A stretch of 64,000 bases of DNA from Alexandriicola marinus (GCF_004000435.1 NZ_RBVZ01000002.1:1046501-1110500), one strand, 5' to 3'. Positions 9,479 to 18,776 are shown, counted from the first letter of the stretch. The notes: generated from the letters alone by a model not told the origin. Translations and numbers: made by a program.

Positions 9479-10413
9479 GCCGATGAGGCCTTGTCCTGCC
9501 CGGCAGGGACCGACCTGCCCAGATGTTCCTCACCCCGGGTGCGCGCCAGTACGATCTGGCGCTGCCGTTCGCGAAACCGGGCCTTGTCGGCCTCGGTGGT
9601 CTCGTCGTGGCAGCGGTGGCAGGATACGCCCTCTTCGAAGGTGTTTCTGTCCCTGTCTTCGGGCCGGAGCGGTCGGCGACAGGCATGGCACAACATGTGC
9701 TCTCCCTCCCGCAGGCCGTGGCCCACGGACACGCGTCCGTCGAACACGAAACATTCGCCGTTCCACAGGCTTCGTTCTTCGGGCACCTCTTCGAGGTATT
9801 TCAGGATACCGCCCTTGAGGTGGTAGACCTCTTCCACCCCTTTCGAGAGCAGGAAGTTCGTCGACTTCTCGCACCGGATGCCGCCGGTGCAGAACATCGC
9901 GATCTTCTTGCCGCGAAAGGTGTCGGCGTTGCGGTCCCACCATTCGGGAAATTCGCCGAAGCTGCTGGTTTGCGGATCGATCGCGCCCCGAAACGTTCCG
10001 ATCTCGACTTCGTAATCGTTGCGTGTGTCGATGACGGCGACATCTGGATCGCTGATCAAGTCGTTCCAGTCGGCAGAATCGACATAATGCCCGGTGCCCG
10101 CGCGCGGATCGACGGTCGGGACGCCCATCGTCACGATCTCTTTCTTCAGGCGCACCCGCAACCTGCCGAATGGCCGTTCGCTCGCGTGGCTTGTCTTCCA
10201 GTCCAGCCCGTCACAGCCGGGCAGGGCGGCAAGCCATGCCATCATGCCGTCGATGCTGTCCTCTTCGCCCGCGATGGTGCCGTTCAGCCCTTCGGTGGCC
10301 ACAAGAATTGTGCCGAGGATCTGCCTCGCCCGCGCTGCCGCTTCGATCTTTTGGCGAATGGCGGCGGGATCCCCGATGGGGGTAAAGTGATAAAAGGCAG
10401 AAACTTTGAACAT
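9475..10413 (-). CDS. trhO: tRNA uridine(34) hydroxylase TrhO (rhodanese family, YceA)
   Basis: The 312-residue protein has an N-terminal ferredoxin-like domain, a central rhodanese domain with the active loop CTGGIRCEK, and a C-terminal cysteine-rich segment (CHACRRP, CHRCHDE) that looks like a zinc site. This matches TrhO, which hydroxylates U34 in tRNAs on the way to 5-methoxy- or carboxymethoxyuridine using O2. The ATG at 10413 gives MFKVSAFYHF; an upstream in-frame ATG at 10449 would add 12 atypical residues. It follows the Hsp70-like gene by 42 bases on the same strand. Confidence 0.92.
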   Translation of the reverse strand: MFKVSAFYHFTPIGDPAAIRQKIEAAARARQILGTILVATEGLNGTIAGEEDSIDGMMAWLAALPGCDGLDWKTSHASERPFGRLRVRLKKEIVTMGVPTVDPRAGTGHYVDSADWNDLISDPDVAVIDTRNDYEVEIGTFRGAIDPQTSSFGEFPEWWDRNADTFRGKKIAMFCTGGIRCEKSTNFLLSKGVEEVYHLKGGILKYLEEVPEERSLWNGECFVFDGRVSVGHGLREGEHMLCHACRRPLRPEDRDRNTFEEGVSCHRCHDETTEADKARFRERQRQIVLARTRGEEHLGRSVPAGQDKASSA

Positions 10414-10455
10414 GTCCCGCAGATACGCCCAGCCGGTCAGGCTGTGCAAGGGTGG

Positions 10456-11694
10456 TCAGGTCTGGGCGGTGGCCAGAGCAAGGCCGGCGATGATCGCGGT
10501 AAAGGCATTTCCCCGTTCGATCCGGGCCGCGGGAAGCGCTTCGGCGACGGCGTCGGAGACCCCGTTCATGAGGCTCGATCCGCCGACAAGGACAACGCGG
10601 CCAACCTCATCCCGATCGATCCCGGCCTCTTCGATGCAGGTCAGGGCCGCCGTGGCGATCTCGGAGGCGCCTATCGACAGGGATCTCGCCATCGCCTGCC
10701 CACTGAGGGGGGCCGACAGGGATCGCTCGACCATTCCAAGGTCGATCGACGTGTCAGCCTCGCTGCCGTTCGCAGCGATCTTGCCGCGTTCGACGGCGAA
10801 CGCCACGTCATGGCCCAGTTCATCCTCGAGAACTGTCGCAAGGCGGCGCATCTTGTCCGGCTCCACTGCGACCTTGACCATCCGCGCCACATCCCGCCGG
10901 GTTTGGGGAGAATACAGAAACGGGATGCGGGCCCATGTCGAAAGATCGTGAAAGATCGCATTGGGTGCGGCGTGCCGCGCGGGCCCCATTTCCGCGCGCA
11001 GATCCGTTCCTTTCCCCAGCAATGGCATCACATGATCAAGGCTGAGGGACCTGTCAAAATCCGTTCCGCCCAGCCGGATGCCGTGGCTTGCGAGGATACT
11101 GAATCCGCCGTCGGTTCGCCGAAAGACCGAGAAATCCGACGTCCCGCCTCCGATATCCACGATCAGCGCTGTCCCCGGTTCATCTCCGGCCACCGCCAGC
11201 GCCGCGGCCTCGGGCTCGAACATGAAGGTGATCTCGTCAAACCCGGCCTCGCGCAAACAAGCCTCGAGATCCTCTTCGGCGCGGGCATTGCGCGCTGCGT
11301 CACGATGATGAAACCGGACGGGCCGTCCGGCGCGAATGCGGTGCAACGGCTGGCCGGTGGCGACTTCGGCGCGATGCCGGATCTTGGCGATGAATTCCGT
11401 CACGATCTCCGACAGGGTGCGCCTTTCGTTCAGGAACTGCCGTTTTTCATGGAACAGCGGTGTTCCCAAAACGCTCTTGAGGGCGCGCATGAAGCGCCCC
11501 TCCTGACCACTGACAAGGGCCGCGATCGCGGCCTCGCCCAAAAGCATCTCGCGGCTGTCGAAATCGAGAAAGATTGCGCTGGGCAGCGTCTCGGACGCGG
11601 ACTCGAGCGGGATGATCCGTGCCTTGCCATCCTCTAGGATGGCGGCCGCGGAATTCGAGGTTCCGAAATCGAGGGCGAGGATCGGATCGGGCAT
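10456..11694 (-). CDS. Hsp70 family protein (YegD-like)
   Basis: The 412-residue protein has an actin-like ATPase fold: phosphate-1 loop near the N-terminus (LALDFGTSNSAAA), phosphate-2 loop (VDIGGGTSDFSV) and the adenosine motif near the C-terminus (VVLVGGSSLMNGV). It lacks the substrate-binding domain of DnaK, as in YegD-type proteins. Its role is unknown; an ATP-dependent chaperone-like or regulatory function is likely. Start at 11694 (MPDPILALDFG) chosen from the ATPase motif position. It is divergent from pncA and leads the minus-strand unit with trhO. Confidence 0.85.
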   Translation of the reverse strand: MPDPILALDFGTSNSAAAILEDGKARIIPLESASETLPSAIFLDFDSREMLLGEAAIAALVSGQEGRFMRALKSVLGTPLFHEKRQFLNERRTLSEIVTEFIAKIRHRAEVATGQPLHRIRAGRPVRFHHRDAARNARAEEDLEACLREAGFDEITFMFEPEAAALAVAGDEPGTALIVDIGGGTSDFSVFRRTDGGFSILASHGIRLGGTDFDRSLSLDHVMPLLGKGTDLRAEMGPARHAAPNAIFHDLSTWARIPFLYSPQTRRDVARMVKVAVEPDKMRRLATVLEDELGHDVAFAVERGKIAANGSEADTSIDLGMVERSLSAPLSGQAMARSLSIGASEIATAALTCIEEAGIDRDEVGRVVLVGGSSLMNGVSDAVAEALPAARIERGNAFTAIIAGLALATAQT

Positions 11695-11820
11695 GGTGTG
11701 CGGCTCCGGCAGGGAAGGCGCGGGGATAGGTCGACCGGAGGCGCTGGTCAACACCGGTGAACCGCTTGCCACGATGACGGTCGGATGGAATACCTTGAAG
11801 GACAAATCTCGGAGGCCGGA

Positions 11821-12417
11821 ATGACGCATGCGCTGTTGGTGATCGATGTCCAGAACGACTTCTGCCCGGGAGGCGCGTTGGCCGTTCCCGACGGCGACAG
11901 CATCGTGCCGGGGATCAATTCGCTCATGGCGGACGCCCCGGCCGTTATCCTGACGCAGGACTGGCACCCGGCGGGCCATTCGTCATTTGCCTCGGCGCAT
12001 CCCGGCAAATCGCCGATGGAACTGACCGAGATGCCCTATGGGCCTCAGGTCCTCTGGCCGGATCACTGCATACAGGGCAGCCCCGGTGCCGCCTTTCATT
12101 CCGATCTGCATATCGATCGCGCCGATTTGATCATCCGGAAAGGTTTCAACCCGGCAATCGACAGCTATTCCGCCTTTTTCGAAAATGACCGGACCACGCC
12201 AACGGGTCTTGAAGGATATCTCAGAACCCGGGGGATCGAAACTCTCACGCTGGTCGGCCTCGCGACGGATTTCTGCGTCAACTACTCTGCCCTTGATGCC
12301 GCGCGCCTCGGGTTTCAGGTCACTGTCCGGACCGATCTGTGCCGCGCGATCGACTTTGACGGATCGCTTGATGCGGCGCTCGACGGAATGCGGAATTCCG
12401 GCATCACTCTCGCCTGA
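11821..12417 (+). CDS. pncA: Nicotinamidase PncA
   Basis: The 198-residue isochorismatase-fold hydrolase deamidates nicotinamide to nicotinate for NAD salvage. Catalytic elements are visible: D in VIDVQNDFCPGG, the metal-site DWHPAGHSSF, K in RKGFNPAIDSYSAF, and the nucleophile cysteine in GLATDFCVNYSA. The ATG at 11821 follows GGAGGCC; an upstream in-frame ATG at 11785 would add 12 residues. It is a single gene, divergent from the Hsp70-like gene and separated from the ABC importer by a 479-base non-coding stretch. Confidence 0.95.
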   Translation: MTHALLVIDVQNDFCPGGALAVPDGDSIVPGINSLMADAPAVILTQDWHPAGHSSFASAHPGKSPMELTEMPYGPQVLWPDHCIQGSPGAAFHSDLHIDRADLIIRKGFNPAIDSYSAFFENDRTTPTGLEGYLRTRGIETLTLVGLATDFCVNYSALDAARLGFQVTVRTDLCRAIDFDGSLDAALDGMRNSGITLA

Positions 12418-12896
12418 CTGGCGCCCGGCGCCTCGAGGATTGACGACACAATTCCCGGTTCCGCGCCGGGACGGTGCAATCGGGATCGACGGGATTTGCC
12501 TTCCGCCGACACGGGGCATCATGCCGCGATCAGAAAGATGTGAGGCCTTTCCGGCGGAAATCGCCCCGATTTTTCAGTTGTGCCGGAAATCCTTGCAGAC
12601 CCGCCGGATGTCGGTCATCCGTTTGGGAATGAGCCGAATTGCCATCAAAGAAACGATTAAATCGTAAGCGTTTGGGCAAAAAATTGGCGCTTGTCGCGCT
12701 GCATTCCTAAACCAGCCGAATCCTATATCGAACCATATCTGGGCCGGGATGCAACCGGAAATACCCGGGATTTTGGGTAGATACCTGCGAACGTTCGTGT
12801 TTTCATAAGGAGCGTTTGCGGTTTACCGCTTAAATTCGGGAAACGCCGAGGTCACTCCTTCGGCGAAGAAGTACCAAAAAAAGGTCAGGAGGACTC
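12418..12896 (+). promoter_or_regulatory. Long non-coding leader upstream of the ABC importer
   Basis: These 479 bases have no convincing gene and are visibly more AT-rich toward the right end than flanking coding DNA. They contain two perfect 13-base palindromes, TTTCCGGCGGAAA (12548-12560) and ACGATTAAATCGT (12653-12665). Small hairpins lie close to the start codon (GCGGT-TT-ACCGC near 12829; CGCCGA...TCGGCG near 12845). The ribosome site TCAGGAGGA precedes the ATG at 12897. I read it as the promoter and a structured 5' leader of the importer operon; no known riboswitch was recognised. Confidence 0.5.
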
Positions 12897-14504
12897 ATGA
12901 CCAGAAAAGATCAAATCCTTATCGACAAGCTAGCCGACGAAGCCCGCAAGGGCCGCATCTCTCGTCGAAGCTTCATGAACTATTCGGTGGCTGCCGGTCT
13001 GTCGACGTCTGCTGCGACGGGTTTGTGGACGACACAAGCAGCGGCACAGCCAAGTCGGGGTGGCACGTTCCGCTGGGGTATCCATGACGGCAATACGTCC
13101 GACACCCATGATCCAGGCACCTACGTGACCCGGACGATGATCTTCCTCGGCCACACCCATCGTTCCTATATGACGATGATCAACGGCGACGGCTCGCTCG
13201 GGCCCGACATTGCCGACAGCTGGGAAGCATCGGCCGACGCATCCGAGTGGACGTTCGAGCTTAACCGGAACGCCAGTTTCCATTCCGGCCGGCCTGTCAC
13301 CGCCGATGACGTGATCGCGTCCTTCAACCACCACCGCGGCGAGGGCACCACCTCGGCGGCAGCAGCGCTCCTGTCGGACGTCGAGGACATCGTCAAGGAC
13401 GGCGATCACACCGTCCGCTTTGTCCTGGCGGGTGGCAATGCCGACCTGCCGTGGCTGATGACCGACTATCACTTTGCGATCTGCCCGGCGAATGACGATG
13501 GCACGATCGACTGGCAGTCCGGCGACGGCTCTGGCCCCTACAAGATCGAGGACGGCCAGTTCGGTGTCCGCTTCTACCTGACGCGGCATGAAGGCTGGCA
13601 CGGTGAAGGCGCCTATTTCGACGCGGTCGAGATGATCACGCTGAACGACCCGAACGCACGCCAGACAGCGCTTCTGACCGGCGACGTCGATGCCGTGTCG
13701 CTGATCGAGCTGCGGACCATGTCGCTTCTGGCGCGTGATCCGAACATCACGATCCACAACATCCCGTCCGCCGGTGCGATCACGATGCCGATGCATTGCG
13801 ATACTGCGCCGTTTGACAACCCGGATGTGCGCAACGCGCTCAAGCTGTCGATCGACCGCGATGACATCATCGAGAAAATCACCTTCGGCGCCGCGACCAA
13901 GGCGAACGATTTCCACCATTCGCCCGCCCAGCCCTATTGGCCCGACGATATCCCGCAGCGGGAATATGATCCGGATCAGGCCAAGTCGCTTCTGGCCCGT
14001 GCCGGCATGGAAGGCCTGACGGTCAACCTGTCGACCGCCGATAGCGTTTATGCCGGTGCTGTCGACATGGCCGTTCTTTATGCCGAACATGCCAAGGCTG
14101 CCGGGATCAACATCAACGTCGTGCGGGAGCCGAACGACGGTTACTACTCCGATGTCTGGCTGGTGAAGCCCTTCACGCTGGTTTCCTGGGGTGCGCGTCC
14201 GACGCCGGACGTCATGTACACGCTGGCCTACAAGTCCGACGCGGCCTGGAACGAAAGCCGGTGGCAGAACGAGCGGTTCAATGAACTGCTGATCCAGGCG
14301 AAGGCGGAACTGGACGACACCCGTCGCGCCGAGATGTATCGCGAAATGGGCATGCTTGCCCGTGATGACGGCGGCACCGTCATCCCGTTCTTCAACAACT
14401 TCGTCTATGCCAACCGCTCCAACGTCGGCACGCCCGACCAGTTGGCTGCGAGCTGGGAGAACGACGGTGCTCGTGCCGCCAGCCGCTGGTGGTTCACGTC
14501 GTAA
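12897..14504 (+). CDS. ABC transporter substrate-binding protein, family 5 (peptide/opine type)
   Basis: The 535-residue periplasmic binding protein has a twin-arginine-like signal (SRRSFMNYSVAAG at about 23-35, cleavage near AQAAA-QP). The SBP family 5 hallmarks follow: GGTFRWG at the mature N-terminus, LGPDIADSWE near residue 103 and FHSGRPVTADDV near 130. Members bind di- and oligopeptides, opines or related compounds; the exact ligand cannot be read here. It heads an operon with two permeases and a double ATPase. A hairpin separates it from the permease genes. Confidence 0.92.
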   Translation: MTRKDQILIDKLADEARKGRISRRSFMNYSVAAGLSTSAATGLWTTQAAAQPSRGGTFRWGIHDGNTSDTHDPGTYVTRTMIFLGHTHRSYMTMINGDGSLGPDIADSWEASADASEWTFELNRNASFHSGRPVTADDVIASFNHHRGEGTTSAAAALLSDVEDIVKDGDHTVRFVLAGGNADLPWLMTDYHFAICPANDDGTIDWQSGDGSGPYKIEDGQFGVRFYLTRHEGWHGEGAYFDAVEMITLNDPNARQTALLTGDVDAVSLIELRTMSLLARDPNITIHNIPSAGAITMPMHCDTAPFDNPDVRNALKLSIDRDDIIEKITFGAATKANDFHHSPAQPYWPDDIPQREYDPDQAKSLLARAGMEGLTVNLSTADSVYAGAVDMAVLYAEHAKAAGININVVREPNDGYYSDVWLVKPFTLVSWGARPTPDVMYTLAYKSDAAWNESRWQNERFNELLIQAKAELDDTRRAEMYREMGMLARDDGGTVIPFFNNFVYANRSNVGTPDQLAASWENDGARAASRWWFTS

Positions 14505-14542
14505 CAGACCCATGACGGGGCGCATCGCTCCGGCAAGATCAC

Positions 14543-14566
14543 GGCGCATCCCTTCGGGGGTGCGCC
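14543..14566 (+). other. Stable UUCG-capped hairpin between binding-protein and permease genes
   Basis: GGCGCATCCC-TTCG-GGGGTGCGCC forms a 10-base-pair stem with one G-U pair and a UUCG tetraloop, without a following T run. It sits in the 154-base gap after the substrate-binding protein gene. Hairpins in this position in ABC operons usually protect the upstream message from 3' decay, so that binding protein outnumbers permease. Confidence 0.7.
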
Positions 14567-14658
14567 AATCGCGCAACCGCGGCGTGACAAGAACAACATC
14601 GCGGTAAGAATAAACAGCGCAGGCGGCTTGGCCGACCCTGCGAGAGCTGGAGGGCGAC

Positions 14659-15615
14659 ATGGGGGACATCCTGTCATTGGTGCTCAAGCGATTGGGCTAC
14701 GGCCTGATTACCTTGCTTGTGATCTCCGTTATTATCTTTTTCATGGTGGAACTGCTTCCGGGCGATATTGCGCAAGCGGTTCTGGGGCAAGGCGCGACAG
14801 AGGAAAACCTCGCCGCCTTGCGCGAACAGATGGGTCTGAACGACCCCGCCCCGGTCCGATATTTCGAATGGCTCCTTGGCGCCATTCAGGGTGACTTCGG
14901 GGCCTCCATCATCTCGGGCGAGCGCGTGTCGTCGGTGATCGGAGAACGGTTCATGAATACGCTGTTCCTCGCGGCCTATGCCGCGGTGATCGCTGTTCCC
15001 TTCGCGATCACGCTGGGGATCATCGTTGCACTTCTGCGCAACACGCTTTTCGACCGGGTGGCCAACGTCCTGACGCTGACCTCGATTTCCAGCCCGGAAT
15101 TCTTTCTGGGCTACATCCTGATCCTGTATTTCTCGGTCAAGTGGGGCATGTTCCCGGCGATCGCGAGCCTCAGTCAGGACATGACCATCATGGAGCTGCT
15201 TGAGCGCACGTTCCTGCCGGCGCTGACGCTGGTTCTGGTCGTGACGGCGCACATGATGCGCATGACAAGGGCGGCGATCATCAACCTTCTCGCCTCTCCC
15301 TATATCGAGATGGCCCGCCTCAAGGGCACGCCACCGTGGAAGGTGATCGTTCGGCACGCGCTTCCGAATGCCTGGGCCCCGATCATCAACGTCGTGGCGC
15401 TGAACCTCGCTTACCTGATCACGGGTGTCGTCCTCGTCGAGGTGGTGTTCGTCTATCCCGGCATCGGACAGGCGCTTGTCGACGCGGTGTCGAAGCGCGA
15501 CTTCCCGATCGTTCAGGCCTGCTGCCTGATCTTCGCCGGGACATTCATCCTTCTGAACCTTGCTGCCGATGTCGGCGCAATTCTGACAAACCCGCGCCTG
15601 CGGCATCCGAAGTAA
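14659..15615 (+). CDS. ABC transporter permease, DppB type
   Basis: The 318-residue inner-membrane permease has about six helices and the binding-protein-dependent permease signature that docks to the ATPase (EMARLKGTPPWKVIVRHALP at about residues 215-234). The N-terminus is typical of DppB/OppB (LKRLGYGLITLLVISVIIFF). A GGAGGG ribosome site precedes the ATG. It is followed after 12 bases by the partner permease. Confidence 0.93.
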   Translation: MGDILSLVLKRLGYGLITLLVISVIIFFMVELLPGDIAQAVLGQGATEENLAALREQMGLNDPAPVRYFEWLLGAIQGDFGASIISGERVSSVIGERFMNTLFLAAYAAVIAVPFAITLGIIVALLRNTLFDRVANVLTLTSISSPEFFLGYILILYFSVKWGMFPAIASLSQDMTIMELLERTFLPALTLVLVVTAHMMRMTRAAIINLLASPYIEMARLKGTPPWKVIVRHALPNAWAPIINVVALNLAYLITGVVLVEVVFVYPGIGQALVDAVSKRDFPIVQACCLIFAGTFILLNLAADVGAILTNPRLRHPK

Positions 15616-15627
15616 GGGAACAGAGAT

Positions 15628-16692
15628 ATGAGCGTTTTCGTAATCACCTACTTCGGTCTTCTGATCGCGACATCCTGTGCCGCGGCCTACTGGAACCAGA
15701 GGGGGCCGTTTCTCACCCTTTTCAGCCTGACCCTCGTGTCCTTTGTTCTGGGCATCGTGGGCGGGGCTGGCGCACTTAGGTTCGTGGCAATCGCCGCGGG
15801 CATGATCGCCTTTGCGGCCGGCATTTCCTATGCCTTCCGCGAGTTCCTCGTGCTGATCACGTCTCACAACCTGTCGAAAGAGATCAAGACGGCGCCCCTG
15901 ACCGCTTCTTTCGGGATGTTTGTCATCTTCACCTACGCGGTCGCCGGCATCTTTGCGCCTTGGATCGCGCCCTATGGCGAATCCGAGGTCATCTCTTCGG
16001 CCTTTGCCCCAGCGGATGAAAACATGCTTCTGGGCGCGGATCAGCTTGGCAGGGACATGTTCAGCCGGATCATCTATGGCGCGCGAAACACCGTCGGCCT
16101 TGCCCTTCTGGCTACGGTCGCGGCGTTCCTGATGGGTGCGTTTGCCGGCCTGCTGGCCGCCACGAAGGGGGGCTGGTTCGACCAGGTCCTTGGGCGGATC
16201 GCAGATATCATCATGTCGATCCCTTCGCTGATCTTCGCGCTCCTGATGCTGTCGATCTTCGGGCCGCAGGTCATCGTGATCATCGTCGCGGTTGCGATCA
16301 TCTATGCGCCGAGGGTTTTTCGCCTGACGCGCGCCGTGGCCGGCAACGTTGTCGTCATGGATTACATCGAGGCCGCGAAACTGCGCGGTGAGAAGACATG
16401 GTATCTGATCCGCAGGGAAATCCTTCCCAACTCGACGGCCCCGCTGATCGCCGAATTCGGGTTGGAATTCTGCTTTGTCTTCCTGCTTGTCGCCGGTCTT
16501 TCGTTCCTTGGCCTTGGTGTCCAGCCGCCCACGGCGGACTGGGGATCGATGGTGCGGGAGAATGCGACGCTGATCTCGTTCGGTGAGATTACCCCGCTCA
16601 TCCCGGCGGCGGCCATCGCGCTGCTGACGGTTGCGGTCAACTTTGTCGTCGACTGGATGCTGTTCCGGTCCTCTGGTCTGAAGGAGCAATAA
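15628..16692 (+). CDS. ABC transporter permease, DppC type, with extra N-terminal helices
   Basis: The 354-residue permease carries the DppC-like core from about residue 80 onward (LGADQLGRDMFSRIIYGARN) and the EAA-type docking loop (YIEAAKLRGEKTWYLIRREI). The first ~75 residues add two or three extra hydrophobic helices compared with a typical DppC of about 290-300 residues. This longer form is seen in some alphaproteobacterial importers. It lies 12 bases after the DppB-type gene and 2 bases before the ATPase gene. Confidence 0.9.
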   Translation: MSVFVITYFGLLIATSCAAAYWNQRGPFLTLFSLTLVSFVLGIVGGAGALRFVAIAAGMIAFAAGISYAFREFLVLITSHNLSKEIKTAPLTASFGMFVIFTYAVAGIFAPWIAPYGESEVISSAFAPADENMLLGADQLGRDMFSRIIYGARNTVGLALLATVAAFLMGAFAGLLAATKGGWFDQVLGRIADIIMSIPSLIFALLMLSIFGPQVIVIIVAVAIIYAPRVFRLTRAVAGNVVVMDYIEAAKLRGEKTWYLIRREILPNSTAPLIAEFGLEFCFVFLLVAGLSFLGLGVQPPTADWGSMVRENATLISFGEITPLIPAAAIALLTVAVNFVVDWMLFRSSGLKEQ

Positions 16693-16694
16693 GA

Positions 16695-18347
16695 ATGGCT
16701 GACAAGAAGAAATCCGTCCTGCTCGAAATCAAGGACCTCAAGATCGAGGGCTATACCGGCGAAGAGTGGGTTCCGATCATCAAGGGCGTCGACCTCACCC
16801 TGCACAAGGGTGAGGTGATGGGCCTGATCGGGGAGTCGGGGGCCGGCAAATCGACGATCGGCGCCGCCGCCATGGGCTATGCCCGTGACGGGACCCGGAT
16901 ATCCGGCGGCTCGATCGAGTTCGACGGGATGGAGCTGACGACCGCCTCGGAATCCGAAAGGCGCGCCCTGCGCGGCAAGCGGATCGCCTATGTCGCGCAA
17001 TCGGCGGCGGCGTCGTTCAACCCGGCGCACAAGATCATCGATCAGCATACTGAGGCACCCCTTCACTACCGCATCCAGAAACGGCTGGAGGCGCAGGAAG
17101 ACGCGATGGAGCTGTATGAACGGCTCCGTCTGCCTAACCCCAAGGAGATCGGGTTCCGTTATCCGCACCAGGTTTCGGGTGGTCAGCTTCAGCGCGCGAT
17201 GACGGCCATGGCCATGGCGTGTCGTCCGGACCTGATCATCTTTGACGAGCCCACGACCGCGCTGGACGTGACGACCCAGATCGAGGTTCTCGCGGCGATC
17301 CGCGACATCGTCGATCAGTTCGACACCGCCGCGATCTATATTACCCATGACCTTGCCGTCGTCGCGCAGATGGCCGACACGATCAAGGTCCTGCTCAAGG
17401 GGGATGAAGTCGAAGAAGCCCCGACAGAGGAAATGCTGTCGAACCCGAAAGAGGATTACACCAAGTCTCTCTGGGCGGTGCGCAGTTTCCAAAGGCCGCA
17501 AAAGGCGCGTCCGAAGGATGCCACCCCCCTGATCTCGGTGCAGAATGTTGACGCGGCCTATACCGGCGGGGTCAAGGTTCTCGATGACGTGTCGTTCGAC
17601 ATTTACGAAGGCATGACAGTCGCCGTCGTGGGCGAATCCGGGTCAGGCAAATCAACGACCGCACGGGTGATCACCGGGCTTCTGCCTCCGTCGAACGGGC
17701 AGGTCCTGTTCAAGGGGGAGCCCTTGCCGGCCAGCTATCTGGACAGATCAAAGGATCAGCTGCGCCAGTCGCAGATGATCTACCAGATGGCCGATACGGC
17801 GCTGAACCCGAAGGTGCGGATCGCTGATATCATCGGGCGTCCGGCCCAGTTCTACTCCGGTCTGGAGGGCGCCGCTCTCAAGGCGCGGGTCGACGAACTG
17901 CTCGATCTGATCGAGCTCGAGCCGTCGCAATACTACAACCGCTATCCGCCGGAATTGTCGGGCGGCCAGAAGCAGCGGATCGGGATCGCGCGGGCCTTGG
18001 CCGCCGAGCCCACCTTCATCATCTGCGACGAGGTTACCTCGGCATTGGACCAGCTGGTGGCCGAAGGAATCCTCAGGCTGCTGGACCGGCTTCAGAACGA
18101 ACTGAACCTTGCCTACATGTTCATCACCCACGACCTTGCGACGGTCAGGTCGATCGCCGACGAGGTGGTCGTGATGCAACACGGCAAGGTCGTCGAACAG
18201 GGTCCGAAGGACGTGATGTTCAAGCCGCCGCACCATCCCTACACGGACCTGCTTCTCAGCTCCGTGCCAGAAATGGACCCGAACTGGCTGACCACGCTTC
18301 TCGAGGAGCGCGGCGTCGACAATGTCGGTGAATCTGCGGATGTGTGA
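16695..18347 (+). CDS. ABC transporter double ATP-binding protein (DppD-DppF fusion)
   Basis: The 550-residue protein fuses two nucleotide-binding domains. Domain 1 has Walker A GESGAGKST and signature VSGGQLQRA, followed by Walker B (LIIFDEPTTALD). Domain 2 has Walker A GESGSGKST, signature LSGGQKQRI and a Walker B-like FIICDEVTSALD, where the usual proline is valine. Each ends with the oligopeptide-type C-terminal extension. It energises the permease pair encoded upstream and ends the operon; a hairpin follows 33 bases after the stop. Confidence 0.93.
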   Translation: MADKKKSVLLEIKDLKIEGYTGEEWVPIIKGVDLTLHKGEVMGLIGESGAGKSTIGAAAMGYARDGTRISGGSIEFDGMELTTASESERRALRGKRIAYVAQSAAASFNPAHKIIDQHTEAPLHYRIQKRLEAQEDAMELYERLRLPNPKEIGFRYPHQVSGGQLQRAMTAMAMACRPDLIIFDEPTTALDVTTQIEVLAAIRDIVDQFDTAAIYITHDLAVVAQMADTIKVLLKGDEVEEAPTEEMLSNPKEDYTKSLWAVRSFQRPQKARPKDATPLISVQNVDAAYTGGVKVLDDVSFDIYEGMTVAVVGESGSGKSTTARVITGLLPPSNGQVLFKGEPLPASYLDRSKDQLRQSQMIYQMADTALNPKVRIADIIGRPAQFYSGLEGAALKARVDELLDLIELEPSQYYNRYPPELSGGQKQRIGIARALAAEPTFIICDEVTSALDQLVAEGILRLLDRLQNELNLAYMFITHDLATVRSIADEVVVMQHGKVVEQGPKDVMFKPPHHPYTDLLLSSVPEMDPNWLTTLLEERGVDNVGESADV

Positions 18348-18380
18348 TCTTCGCTAGCGCGGAGTATCGGAAATCGAGGG

Positions 18381-18404
18381 GCCCCCGGAAGATTTTTCGG
18401 GGGC
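18381..18404. terminator. Hairpin after the ABC importer operon
   Basis: GCCCCCGGAA-GATT-TTTCGGGGGC forms a strong stem with one wobble. It has only a weak T-rich tail on either strand. It lies between the importer operon and the convergent small gene and probably serves both. Confidence 0.6.
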
Positions 18405-18413
18405 TTCCTGCTT

Positions 18414-18542
18414 TCAGACGACCCCGTATGCCGTGCCGAGCATCGTGCCGACAAGCAGGGCATACATGACCAGAAGACCGGGCAGATTGCCCCGGCGGAC
18501 GCGCATTTCGTATTCGCGGATCAGACTGTCTTTGGTCAACAT
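18414..18542 (-). CDS. Small single-helix membrane protein, unknown
   Basis: A 42-codon frame runs from ATG at 18542 to TGA at 18414. The first 19 residues are charged (MLTKDSLIREYEMRVRRGN), followed by one hydrophobic helix (LPGLLVMYALLVGTMLGTAY) to the end. A GAGGG lies about 6 bases upstream of the start. It is convergent with the importer operon and shares its terminator hairpin. I know no family for it. The clean N-in, one-helix design and the ribosome site argue for a real small gene, but there is no independent support. Confidence 0.5.
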   Translation of the reverse strand: MLTKDSLIREYEMRVRRGNLPGLLVMYALLVGTMLGTAYGVV

Positions 18543-18776
18543 AGCACCCTCGCGCCAGCAGAAAATCTGAGCGTCTGTTTGACTGCTCTACTGATCCGGC
18601 ACCTAAGCCGGTCAATTGAGTCGTTCAAGGATGGAATTTCCAAAATCAATGCAATTTTTGCATGGCAGATCAGACCTGTGTTCATAGCTGTGACGGACTG
18701 TTCAGAACGCGACATCCGGCTGTCGAAAATAGGAAATTCGGGGCTGCGACGTGCGCGGGATCGCCCAACGTTTTAG

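Noticed and set aside
12548-12580. Terminator of pncA (palindrome followed by ATTTTT)
   Set aside because: Only 4-6 pairs can form before the T run and the distance from pncA is 130 bases. It is treated as a palindrome only.
12930-14687. 585-codon minus-strand frame over the binding-protein gene
   Set aside because: Antisense to a clear family 5 substrate-binding protein, with no domain and no ribosome site.
14674-16689. 671-codon minus-strand frame over the permease genes
   Set aside because: It has a Arg/Asp/Gln-rich, helix-poor composition typical of the reverse strand of membrane-protein genes.
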